Shown: one piece after another, positions 1 through 5,635 of the stretch | Position numbering within the stretch: the first letter of the stretch is position 1 | Layout of the letters: the number at the start of each line of letters is the position of its first letter | From: Sulfuricellaceae bacterium | GTDB lineage: Bacteria > Pseudomonadota > Gammaproteobacteria > Burkholderiales > UBA9220 | DNA: 5,677 nt | NCBI GenBank assembly: GCA_019911985.1 | Contig: JAIOJO010000136.1 | Location: 1-5,677 of the forward strand | Direction of reading: 5' to 3' | Notes under the pieces: generated by a model | Told to the model about the DNA's origin: nothing | Databases searched by the model: none | The model's input: the letters and a program-made list of their open reading frames with translations, nothing else | Program-made: the position numbers and the translations under genes

Positions 1-1
1 T

Positions 2-433
2 CCGCGCAAGGCCCTCGCCGCGCCGCCCCCAGTGATGACCGCCGCCCCCTCGGCAGCAAGCTCCCCGAGCTTCGTCTTTGCGCCGCAGCCCGAGCCGCAT
101 CCAGTCGAAACTCCCCGCATGCCGTCTGCTGCTCCAACGCCGCTGCCTGTTAGCGCGGCGCGTTTCGATGCCGATTATCTGCACAACCCGCAGCCAGTCT
201 ATCCGTTGATGTCGCGCCGTGCAGGCGAAGAGGGCAAGGTCGTATTGCGTGTTCGCGTCAGTGCGCAAGGGCTGCCGCTCAGCGTGGAGGTAAAACAGTC
301 GAGCGGCTATAGCCGGCTCGACGAGGCCGCTCGCGCCGCTATCGAAAAATGGCGCTTCATTCCCGCCCGTCAGGGCAAGGATGCAATTGAAGCATCGGTA
401 CTGGTGCCTTTGCACTTCACCCTGGTTAATTGA
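2..433 (+). CDS. tonB: TonB energy-transducing protein, C-terminal part (5' end outside window)
   Basis: This is the periplasm-spanning protein that passes energy from the ExbB/ExbD motor in the inner membrane to outer-membrane receptors. The frame is open from base 2, so the gene starts upstream of the window and the N-terminal membrane anchor is not visible. The 143 visible residues begin with a Pro/Ala-rich stretch (about residues 1-52, with PPP, PQPEPHP and PTPLP), typical of the rigid TonB spacer. A TonB C-terminal domain follows (about residues 59-143), with NPQPVYP, the hallmark EGKVVLRVRVSAQG strand, SSGYSRLDEAA and a final KWRFIPA motif followed by a last strand. GTG and ATG codons at 32 and 35 lie inside the Pro-rich spacer and are not likely starts. 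The stop codon overlaps the ribosome binding site of exbB, which suggests cotranscription. Family assignment is secure; which receptors it serves is inferred from the neighbours. Confidence 0.93.
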   Translation, partial: PRKALAAPPPVMTAAPSAASSPSFVFAPQPEPHPVETPRMPSAAPTPLPVSAARFDADYLHNPQPVYPLMSRRAGEEGKVVLRVRVSAQGLPLSVEVKQSSGYSRLDEAARAAIEKWRFIPARQGKDAIEASVLVPLHFTLVN

Positions 434-437
434 GGAG
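432..437 (+). promoter_or_regulatory. Ribosome binding site of exbB overlapping the tonB stop
   Basis: GAGGAG lies 8 bases before the ATG at 446 and shares two bases with the tonB stop codon (431-433). It supports 446 as the exbB start over the in-frame ATG at 452, and implies translational closeness of tonB and exbB. Confidence 0.7.
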
Positions 438-445
438 AACACGTT

Positions 446-1180
446 ATGCCTATGGAACTCGGACTGTCGCATTTCTGGTCGCAAGGCGATGCGCTTAGCC
501 ATTCGGTCGTGATCATACTTTTCCTGCTCTCGGTCGGCAGTTGGTACATCATGCTCGGCAAGAGTCTTGCGATGATTCAAGCGCGGCGCTGCCATGCTCG
601 CGCACTGGACGCCTTTTGGAACGCGAGCTCCCTGCCGGCAGCCATGGAAGCGCTTCAAGCCGAAGACAAGACCGATATTCTCGCCAATCTGGCCATTTCC
701 GGGGCCAATGCGGCGGGAATGCACCAAGAACATGCGGCACGCGGCATCGGCTCCGGCGTCAGTCCCAGCGAATTTGTGACACGCGCGCTGCGTAACCGGA
801 TCGTCGAATCGCAGGCGCAGATCGAAAGCGGCCTTACCTTCCTCGCCTCGGTCGGTTCAACCGCCTCGTTCATTGGCCTTTTCGGCACGGTATGGGGCAT
901 ATATCACGCGCTGGTCAAGCTTTCCGGCGCCTCGCAAGTGGTACTCGACAAAGTGGCCGGCCCGGTCGGCGAAGCGCTGATCATGACCGCTGCCGGACTC
1001 TTCGTCGCTATTCCCGCCGTGCTTGCCTACAACGCCTTCACTCGCGCCAACCGCCTGATACTCGCCCGCCTCGATGGGTTTGCCCATGATCTGCATGTTT
1101 TTTTCGTGACCGGTCTGCATGGCCGTCCTAGCGACAAGCCGATCGACATGGATTCCGTGCGTGCCGCGCGTAGGGCTTAA
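446..1180 (+). CDS. exbB: ExbB, proton-channel subunit of the TonB motor
   Basis: This is the inner-membrane scaffold of the ExbB/ExbD complex, which couples proton flow to TonB movement (MotA/TolQ/ExbB family). It has 244 residues, the length of E. coli ExbB. Membrane segments are visible at about 19-39 (VVIILFLLSVGSWYIML), 131-153 (LASVGSTASFIGLFGTVWGI) and 176-199 (EALIMTAAGLFVAIPAVLAY), with a long cytoplasmic loop between the first and second. The functionally important residues known from E. coli fall on identical numbers: Thr148 (in GLFGTVWG), Glu176 and Thr181 (in EALIMTA). The motor therefore looks competent. The protein is ExbB rather than TolQ because it sits between tonB and exbD. 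It starts 12 bases after tonB and ends 9 bases before exbD. The Arg-rich C-terminal tail (RAARRA) is unremarkable. Confidence 0.95.
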   Translation: MPMELGLSHFWSQGDALSHSVVIILFLLSVGSWYIMLGKSLAMIQARRCHARALDAFWNASSLPAAMEALQAEDKTDILANLAISGANAAGMHQEHAARGIGSGVSPSEFVTRALRNRIVESQAQIESGLTFLASVGSTASFIGLFGTVWGIYHALVKLSGASQVVLDKVAGPVGEALIMTAAGLFVAIPAVLAYNAFTRANRLILARLDGFAHDLHVFFVTGLHGRPSDKPIDMDSVRAARRA

Positions 1181-1189
1181 GGAACCGCC

Positions 1190-1606
1190 ATGTCATTCGG
1201 ATCTTTCAATGAAAACGGCAGCGCCCAGCCGATGGCCGAAATCAACACCACGCCGCTGGTCGATGTGATGCTGGTGCTGCTGGTCATTTTCATCATTACC
1301 GTACCCCTGTTTCAACAGGCGGTGCCGATCGATTTGCCGAGAGTGTCATCGACGAAGCTCGAAGACAAGCCGTTGGTCGTGGCGGTTGCGCTCGATGCCG
1401 CGGGCAAGGTGTATGTCGATGGGGCCGAAGTCGAACGGAGCGCGCTGGCTGCGCGTCTCGCTTCGGCTAGCGCCAAGGGGCTGCAGCCGGAACTTCATCT
1501 GCGCGCCGACCGTGGCACACGCTACGAGCGGGTCACGGAAGTATTGGCCGAGGCGCAGCGGGCGGGGATAGTAAAGATCGCTTTTGTTACCGAAGCTGCG
1601 CATTAA
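1190..1606 (+). CDS. exbD: ExbD, TonB motor subunit
   Basis: This is the second motor subunit, a single-pass inner-membrane protein with a periplasmic domain (ExbD/TolR family). It has 138 residues, against 141 for E. coli ExbD. The short cytoplasmic N-terminus ends in MAEINTTPLVDVMLVLLVIF, the family signature, and the essential protonatable Asp is at residue 25, the E. coli position. The membrane helix spans about 23-43. The periplasmic domain (about 60-135) shows the usual pattern, with LVVAVALDAAGKVYVDG, LHLRADRGTRYERVTEVLAEAQRAGI and a closing KIAFVTE strand. AAGGA at 1179-1183, overlapping the exbB stop, lies 6 bases before the ATG, so exbB and exbD are probably translated from one message. 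The 72-base gap downstream is the largest in the cluster. Confidence 0.95.
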   Translation: MSFGSFNENGSAQPMAEINTTPLVDVMLVLLVIFIITVPLFQQAVPIDLPRVSSTKLEDKPLVVAVALDAAGKVYVDGAEVERSALAARLASASAKGLQPELHLRADRGTRYERVTEVLAEAQRAGIVKIAFVTEAAH

Positions 1607-1678
1607 GGTAGGACACGCGCGGTAAGACGAATTATTTTTCCGGCCGCGCATTGCGGGTAAATTTAGGGGGGTTCATCA
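1607..1678 (+). promoter_or_regulatory. exbD-receptor spacer with a weak stem and strong RBS
   Basis: This is the longest gap inside the cluster. A GC stem can form between GCGCGG (1617-1622) and CCGCGC (1644-1649) around a 21-base loop that includes the AT-rich ATTATTTTT. There is no T-run after it, so it is not a standard terminator. It could lower or pause read-through between the motor genes and the receptor, or mark an RNA processing site. The receptor ribosome site AGGGGGG (1665-1671) lies 7 bases before the ATG at 1679. I see no convincing Fur box or -35/-10 pair, so a separate receptor promoter is possible but unsupported. Confidence 0.35.
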
Positions 1679-4027
1679 ATGCCGAATCAAATGTTTAAGC
1701 TCAATCGCCTGAGCCTGGCGATTATTGCTTCATTTTCCTGTAGCTCATTGGCGCTTGCCGCAGATAGCGAAGCGGACAAACAATTGAGTGAAATGCTTAT
1801 CAAGGGCGACAAACCGGCTGTTCCGGTCAATCTGCCGGCAACAACCGAGGGCGTGTCGGCAAAGCAGATCGACGAGAGCGTCAATGCCGTGACCTCGGCC
1901 GAAGTGATCAAGTATCTGCCCAGCCTCCTCGTGCGTGAGCGCTATATCGGCGACCGCAACGGCATTCTTGCGACCCGGACGACCAATACAGCAGGCAGCG
2001 CGCAATCCATCGTTTATGCCGATGCACTGCTGCTCTCCAACTTCCTCGGTAACGGTTACGGCTATCCACCCCGTTGGGGCATGGTGTCGCCGGAAGAAAT
2101 CCAACGGGTCGATGTAATTTACGGCCCATTCTCCGCCCTCTATCCCGGCAATTCGATGGGCGGTGTGGTGCAGATAAGCACCCGGACGCCGGAGAAATTC
2201 GAAGCCCACGCCAATCTGCAGGCATTCCAGCAGGGCTACAAGCTCTACGGCACAAACGAAAATTATGACGGCGCGCATGCCAGCGCGTCTATCGGCGACA
2301 AGATCGGCGCTTGGTCGATTTGGCTGAGCGGCGATCATCTGGATACCCATGCTCACCCGATGCAATTCGGCATTGCCGGCCTCAAAAAGGGGAGTGCGCC
2401 CGCCGCCGGAACATTCACTCCCGTCAGCGGCGCCTATGGCGACAAAGACCAGATGGGTAATCCTGAGCTCATTACCGGCGCCAACACAATAGAGCACACT
2501 GTGCAGGACAACGGCAAAATCAAGCTGGCTTATGATTTTTCACCGACGCTACGCGCGACTTATGCTCTCGGTTTTTGGCAAAACAATTCCGATACCCGTG
2601 TCGACAGCTACCTGAAGGATGCCGTCGGAAATACGCTTTACAACACGGCATCCAGCGGCCCCTATCAGTACGTCAATATCGGCAACCGGTATTACACGGT
2701 GTCGGGTATGAACCCCGGCCGCGCCGAAAGCGAGCACTGGATGCAGGGACTTTCTCTCAAGTCCAATACCCAGGGCGTATGGGATTGGGAGGCGGCCTTC
2801 AGCGATTACAACTATAGCAAGGATATTTCCCGTACCGCATCCGGCACCGGGACGGATTCCGGCACCGGGACCGTCCGCCCCGGCGGGCAAATCACCGCCA
2901 TGGACGGTAGCGGTTGGCAGAACCTCGACTTGCGCGGCGAATGGCGCCCCGGCGGGTCTTTGAAGAGCGAGCATCAGGTGAGCCTGGGCTACCATGACGA
3001 CCGCTATGTGCTGGACTCCAATACCTATAATATCGCCGCGGATTGGCTGAACGGCGCCGCCGGGGCCTTGAGCGGCAATTCGAAAGGGAACACGGAAACA
3101 CAGGCCTTGTACGTTCAGGATGCCTGGCGCTTCGCGCCCGGCTGGATGCTGGTTGCGGGCGGCCGCCAGGAATTCTGGCGTGCCTATAACGGAAGCAATT
3201 ATAGTTCCGCCAACAAGGCGCCCACGCCGCTTAACGTAAGCTATTCCGACCGGACGGACACGGCATTTTCGCCCAAGCTTTCGCTTGCCTATCAGGTATC
3301 GGCGGACTGGGTCTTGCGGGGATCGCTCGGCAAGGCTGTACGCTTTCCGACGGTCACCGAAATGTTCCAAGTCATCAGCTTGCCTGGCAATGTGAAAACC
3401 AACGACCCCAATCTTAAGCCGGAGCAGGTTGTTTCCGGGGAACTCACGGCGGAGCGCGGATTGGAAAATGGGCTGTGGCGCGTTTCATTGTTCCAGGAAG
3501 ACAAGCAGGACGCTCTTATTTCGCAAGTCGATACGACGACCATTCCCGGCACCAACATATCCAGCGTCCAGAATATCGATAAAATTCGCACCGTGGGCAT
3601 CGAAACCGCCGTTCAGCTCAACGACCTGTGGATACGCGGCTTCGATCTTTCCGGCAGCCTGACGTATACGGATGCGAAGATTCTTCAGGATGACAAGCAC
3701 ACCGCTTACGTTGGCAATCATCCGCCGCGCATCCCGTCCTGGCGGGCGACGCTGCTGGGCGTCTACCATGCATCCGATCGCCTTTCCTATAGCGCGGCCA
3801 TCCGGTACAGCGGCCGCCAGCACAACTCCCTGGATAATCTGGACATCAATCCCGGCACCTATGGCGGGACCAGCGACTATTTGCTCGCCGATGTCAAAGT
3901 TGTCTACAAACTGGCTAAGCAGTGGAGCACGTCTCTCGGCGTGGATAACATCGGCGACTACAAGGCTTATGTTTATCATCCTTATCCACAGAGAACCGTG
4001 TTTGCCAACCTGAAGTTCGACTACTGA
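1679..4027 (+). CDS. TonB-dependent outer-membrane receptor, substrate unknown
   Basis: This is an outer-membrane gated beta-barrel that imports a scarce ligand using energy from TonB. It has 782 residues. A Sec signal peptide covers residues 1-28 (hydrophobic LSLAIIASF, then SLALAA before DSEAD). A TonB-box-like stretch, SEMLIKG, is at 37-43. The plug domain covers about 55-172, with the family pattern SPEEIQRVDVIYGPFSALYP (137-156) followed by GNSMGGVVQISTR. The barrel runs from about 178 to the end and finishes with the expected aromatic residue (NLKFDY). The late motif VDNIGDYKAYVYHPYPQRT is also typical of these barrels. The start is supported by AGGGGGG 7 bases upstream. Unusual points are a His/Met-rich segment at 219-230 (DHLDTHAHPMQF) and a Ser-Gly-Thr duplication at 388-399. 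The linked TonB system and propeller gene suggest a dedicated import cassette. A siderophore, metal chelate or other small ligand are all possible; I cannot assign one from sequence. Confidence 0.93.
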   Translation: MPNQMFKLNRLSLAIIASFSCSSLALAADSEADKQLSEMLIKGDKPAVPVNLPATTEGVSAKQIDESVNAVTSAEVIKYLPSLLVRERYIGDRNGILATRTTNTAGSAQSIVYADALLLSNFLGNGYGYPPRWGMVSPEEIQRVDVIYGPFSALYPGNSMGGVVQISTRTPEKFEAHANLQAFQQGYKLYGTNENYDGAHASASIGDKIGAWSIWLSGDHLDTHAHPMQFGIAGLKKGSAPAAGTFTPVSGAYGDKDQMGNPELITGANTIEHTVQDNGKIKLAYDFSPTLRATYALGFWQNNSDTRVDSYLKDAVGNTLYNTASSGPYQYVNIGNRYYTVSGMNPGRAESEHWMQGLSLKSNTQGVWDWEAAFSDYNYSKDISRTASGTGTDSGTGTVRPGGQITAMDGSGWQNLDLRGEWRPGGSLKSEHQVSLGYHDDRYVLDSNTYNIAADWLNGAAGALSGNSKGNTETQALYVQDAWRFAPGWMLVAGGRQEFWRAYNGSNYSSANKAPTPLNVSYSDRTDTAFSPKLSLAYQVSADWVLRGSLGKAVRFPTVTEMFQVISLPGNVKTNDPNLKPEQVVSGELTAERGLENGLWRVSLFQEDKQDALISQVDTTTIPGTNISSVQNIDKIRTVGIETAVQLNDLWIRGFDLSGSLTYTDAKILQDDKHTAYVGNHPPRIPSWRATLLGVYHASDRLSYSAAIRYSGRQHNSLDNLDINPGTYGGTSDYLLADVKVVYKLAKQWSTSLGVDNIGDYKAYVYHPYPQRTVFANLKFDY
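2840..2875 (+). repeat. Two-copy 18-bp in-frame tandem repeat in the receptor
   Basis: Units 2840-2857 and 2858-2875 share their first 14 bases (TCCGGCACCGGGAC) and encode SGTGTD then SGTGTV at residues 388-399. The segment lies between predicted barrel strands, so it is probably in a loop. It looks like a small slippage duplication. Confidence 0.7.
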
Positions 4028-4054
4028 TCCGGCTATGACGACACGGATTAACTT

Positions 4055-4058
4055 GAGG
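4055..4058 (+). promoter_or_regulatory. Ribosome binding site deciding the start of the propeller gene
   Basis: GAGG lies 6 bases before the ATG at 4065. The in-frame ATG at 4035 has no comparable purine-rich site and sits only 7 bases after the receptor stop. The 4065 start also gives a signal peptide of normal length. Confidence 0.6.
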
Positions 4059-4064
4059 CGTTTC

Positions 4065-5276
4065 ATGTCCATTTCATCTACCGGCCAGCGTCTTGTGCAG
4101 GCGGCAGCCATACTGTTCCTGTTTACCTTGCCAGCCCTTGCCGCCGGCATACCGGGCATGGCGGCGATGGGCCATGCGTCCCATGCGGAACTCGGCACTT
4201 CTGCCGCGTTTGCGCCGGATGGCCGTTTGTTTGCCGTTTCCAGGCAAGGCGATCATTTGGTGCTGTACCGTAGCGAGGATGAGGGCAAGCACTGGTCGTC
4301 TCCAGTGATCGTCAATGAGCAAGCCGAGACTGTTTCGGCCGACGGCGAGAACCGGCCCAAGCTTGCCTTCACGCATGACGGCGGCTTGCTGGTCTCATGG
4401 ACGCGGCCTATGAGCAAGCCGTATAGCGGCGAGATTCGCCTTGCCCGTTCCGGCGATGGCCGGTATTTTTCCGTGCCGATAACCGTGCATCGGGACCATC
4501 GCGAAATCACGCACCGATTCGATTCGATGGTGGTGGCGGGAGATGGACGGGTCGTGCTGGCCTGGATCGACAAACGCGACCTGGAAGCGGCGAAGAGCCG
4601 TAAAACGGCTTATCGCGGTGCAGCGATTTATGCGGCGACGTCCACCGATGGCGGACGCAGCTTCCAGCCGGAGCGAAAGCTGGCCGATCATTCCTGCGAG
4701 TGCTGCCGTATTGCCTCCGCCGTGGACTCCGACGGCGCGCCGCTTTTCATGTGGCGGCACGTATTCGCGCCCAACGAGCGCGATCACGCCCTGGCCAGAA
4801 TAAAGCCGGACGGCACGCCGGAAGCTGTACTGCGCGCGACGTTCGACCACTGGCGCATCGATGCCTGCCCGCATCATGGGCCATCGCTGGCGGTGGATAG
4901 CGACGGCGTGCGCCACGCCGTCTGGTTCAACCAAAAGAATGGCGAAGGGCGCGTATTTTACGGCCGTCTGCAGGCGGGCAAGGATGGCATCGCCGTCATT
5001 GGCCAGCGCACTGTCGGCAGCTCCCGCGCCGAGCATGCCGATTTGGCGGTGAGCGGCCGCCGCATTGCCTTGGTCTGGAAGGAGTTCGACGGCGAACGGA
5101 CGCGGATTTTTTCGGAATTGTCGCCTGACGGCGGGCAGAGCTTTTCACGGGCCATCGAAGTCGCCACTACCGACGGCCCCTCCGACCAGCCACGGGCTTT
5201 GCAGCATGGCGATGCGCTCTACGCCTTTTGGCGCACAGAGCGGGAGGGAATGCGGGTTTTTCGCTTGCGCGATTGA
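4065..5276 (+). CDS. Exported sialidase-like (BNR/Asp-box) beta-propeller with CxCC motif
   Basis: From the preferred ATG the product has 403 residues; the in-frame ATG at 4035 would add ten. A Sec signal peptide is visible (residues 1-27: basic/polar start, AAAILFLFTLPALAA), so the protein acts in the periplasm or outside. Canonical Asp boxes (S-x-D-x-G-x-x-F/W) are at 70-77 (SEDEGKHW), 193-200 (STDGGRSF) and 353-360 (SPDGGQSF), with a degenerate one near 129-135. This repeat pattern indicates a sialidase-type propeller fold. I see no N-terminal FRIP motif and cannot place the catalytic Arg triad, so sialidase activity is unlikely. Distinctive instead are HSCECCR (Cys211, 213, 214), DACPHHGP (Cys268, His270, His271) and a Met/His-rich mature N-terminus (GMAAMGHASH). 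These could bind a metal or form disulfides. The gene follows the receptor by 37 bases and is probably cotranscribed, suggesting a role in ligand capture or processing. The fold is well supported; the function is unknown. Confidence 0.85.
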   Translation: MSISSTGQRLVQAAAILFLFTLPALAAGIPGMAAMGHASHAELGTSAAFAPDGRLFAVSRQGDHLVLYRSEDEGKHWSSPVIVNEQAETVSADGENRPKLAFTHDGGLLVSWTRPMSKPYSGEIRLARSGDGRYFSVPITVHRDHREITHRFDSMVVAGDGRVVLAWIDKRDLEAAKSRKTAYRGAAIYAATSTDGGRSFQPERKLADHSCECCRIASAVDSDGAPLFMWRHVFAPNERDHALARIKPDGTPEAVLRATFDHWRIDACPHHGPSLAVDSDGVRHAVWFNQKNGEGRVFYGRLQAGKDGIAVIGQRTVGSSRAEHADLAVSGRRIALVWKEFDGERTRIFSELSPDGGQSFSRAIEVATTDGPSDQPRALQHGDALYAFWRTEREGMRVFRLRD

Positions 5277-5281
5277 TCTAG

Positions 5282-5312
5282 GGAGCCTCTGATCAAGTCG
5301 CACGGGGTCGCG
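5282..5312 (+). repeat. Left terminal inverted repeat
   Basis: 31 bases starting GGAGCCTCTGATCAAGTCGC. It matches the reverse complement of 5604-5635 with one substitution (C/T at position 13) and one single-base indel (an extra A near the inner end of the right copy). Confidence 0.88.
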
Positions 5313-5415
5313 ACGGGGTTTTGCGGGATGTCGGGCACGAAGCGAGGCGCGCGGTGTGGTCATTCCACACAAGCGTCGAGCGACACCGCCCGGCGCCCGC
5401 AAAACCCAGTCCCGT
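5313..5415. repeat. Nested palindromic repeat inside the left arm
   Basis: About 103 bp that fold on themselves: the ends are ACGGG and CCCGT, followed inward by GGTTTTGCGGG (5317-5327) against CCCGCAAAACC, then an imperfect GC stem, and a tip GTGTGG-TCATT-CCACAC (5354-5370) close to the exact centre. The right arm of the surrounding element continues from its terminal repeat straight into the inner repeat without any such segment, so this looks like a secondary insertion. Palindromes tipped like this recur between genes in GC-rich proteobacteria as far as I recall, but I cannot name a family. Confidence 0.6.
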
Positions 5416-5419
5416 AAGG

Positions 5420-5436
5420 GTTGTGTCAAAAGCCGG
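5420..5436 (+). repeat. Inner inverted repeat, left copy
   Basis: GTTGTGTCAAAAGCCGG pairs with 5588-5604 at 16 of 17 positions. In the right arm the partner is contiguous with the terminal repeat; here it is separated from it by about 107 bases holding the nested palindrome. Confidence 0.75.
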
Positions 5437-5461
5437 CATCTGCGGCAGCCCTCCCCTCGAT

Positions 5462-5483
5462 CCCCTCCCGCGAGCGGGAGGGG
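5462..5483. repeat. Perfect hairpin, 10-bp stem
   Basis: CCCCTCCCGC (5462-5471), loop GA, then GCGGGAGGGG (5474-5483). Very GC-rich and with no T-run on either strand, so it is not a classical terminator. It may still block 3' exonucleases and define the 3' end of the operon message. Confidence 0.8.
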
Positions 5484-5494
5484 AGGCCATTGCT

Positions 5495-5518
5495 CCTTCC
5501 CCCGCCTGCGGGGGAAGG
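5495..5518. repeat. Perfect hairpin, 11-bp stem
   Basis: CCTTCCCCCGC (5495-5505), loop CT, then GCGGGGGAAGG (5508-5518), followed by TTGGGATGGGGG. It sits 11 bases after the first hairpin and resembles REP-like palindromes that often occur in pairs between proteobacterial genes. Confidence 0.8.
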
Positions 5519-5546
5519 TTGGGATGGGGGCCGGCGCTCCTTGGCA

Positions 5547-5563
5547 TCGTAGGCTGGCTACGA
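5547..5563. repeat. Small hairpin in the element core
   Basis: TCGTAG (5547-5552), five-base loop GCTGG, CTACGA (5558-5563). Six perfect pairs; short enough that chance is possible, but it adds to the row of palindromes in the core. Confidence 0.4.
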
Positions 5564-5587
5564 CCGGCGTCGCGCGCCTTGCCGCCA

Positions 5588-5604
5588 CCGGCTTTTGACG
5601 CAAC
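5588..5604 (-). repeat. Inner inverted repeat, right copy
   Basis: CCGGCTTTTGACGCAAC, the partner of 5420-5436. It abuts the right terminal repeat, sharing base 5604 with it, so on the reverse strand the arm reads without a break for about 48 bases. Confidence 0.75.
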
Positions 5605-5635
5605 GCGATCCCCGTGCGACTTAATCAGAGGCTCC
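5604..5635 (-). repeat. Right terminal inverted repeat
   Basis: 32 bases ending ACTTAATCAGAGGCTCC, the inverted partner of 5282-5312. The outer 12 bases match perfectly. Confidence 0.88.

Larger units (their letters stand above)
5282..5635. mobile_element. MITE-like non-coding element with terminal inverted repeats
   Basis: A 354-bp segment bounded by near-perfect inverted repeats and lacking any credible gene. It is flanked by CTAG (5278-5281) and TTAA (5636-5639); both fit the YTAR target pattern known for part of the IS5 family, but they differ from each other, so a clean target duplication is not shown. There is no transposase, so movement would need an enzyme supplied elsewhere. Its left end lies five bases after the propeller stop codon. 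Long open frames crossing it are by-products of GC-rich palindromes. It could also be read as a composite intergenic repeat rather than a transposon derivative; the paired ends favour the former. Confidence 0.7.

Noticed and set aside
1607..1678. Fur box controlling the receptor
   Set aside because: The spacer is AT-rich in part, but no segment resembles the GATAAT-type 19-bp palindrome. A site upstream of tonB, outside the window, cannot be excluded.
1727..1750. Cys21 in the receptor signal peptide as a lipoprotein site
   Set aside because: The residues before it (SFS) do not fit the lipobox, and a normal signal peptidase site (LALAA) follows. Receptors of this class are barrel proteins, not lipoproteins.
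1745..2497. Long open frame (250 codons) antisense to the receptor
   Set aside because: It is fully opposite a clear receptor gene, has no recognisable domain, and is explained by the GC-biased codons of the sense strand. The same holds for the antisense frames at 2549-3370, 3485-4198 and 4395-5036.
4035..4064. Earlier ATG for the propeller gene
   Set aside because: It has no purine-rich ribosome site and would give the signal peptide an N-region of about 22 residues. The ATG at 4065 has GAGG 6 bases upstream. It remains possible, since it is in frame.
5313..5415. Rho-independent terminator for the operon
   Set aside because: The stem is long, but there is no T-run after it on either strand. 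The same is true for the hairpins at 5462-5518.
5282..5635. CRISPR array or attachment site
   Set aside because: The repeats are inverted, not regularly spaced direct repeats. No integrase or tRNA gene is present next to them.
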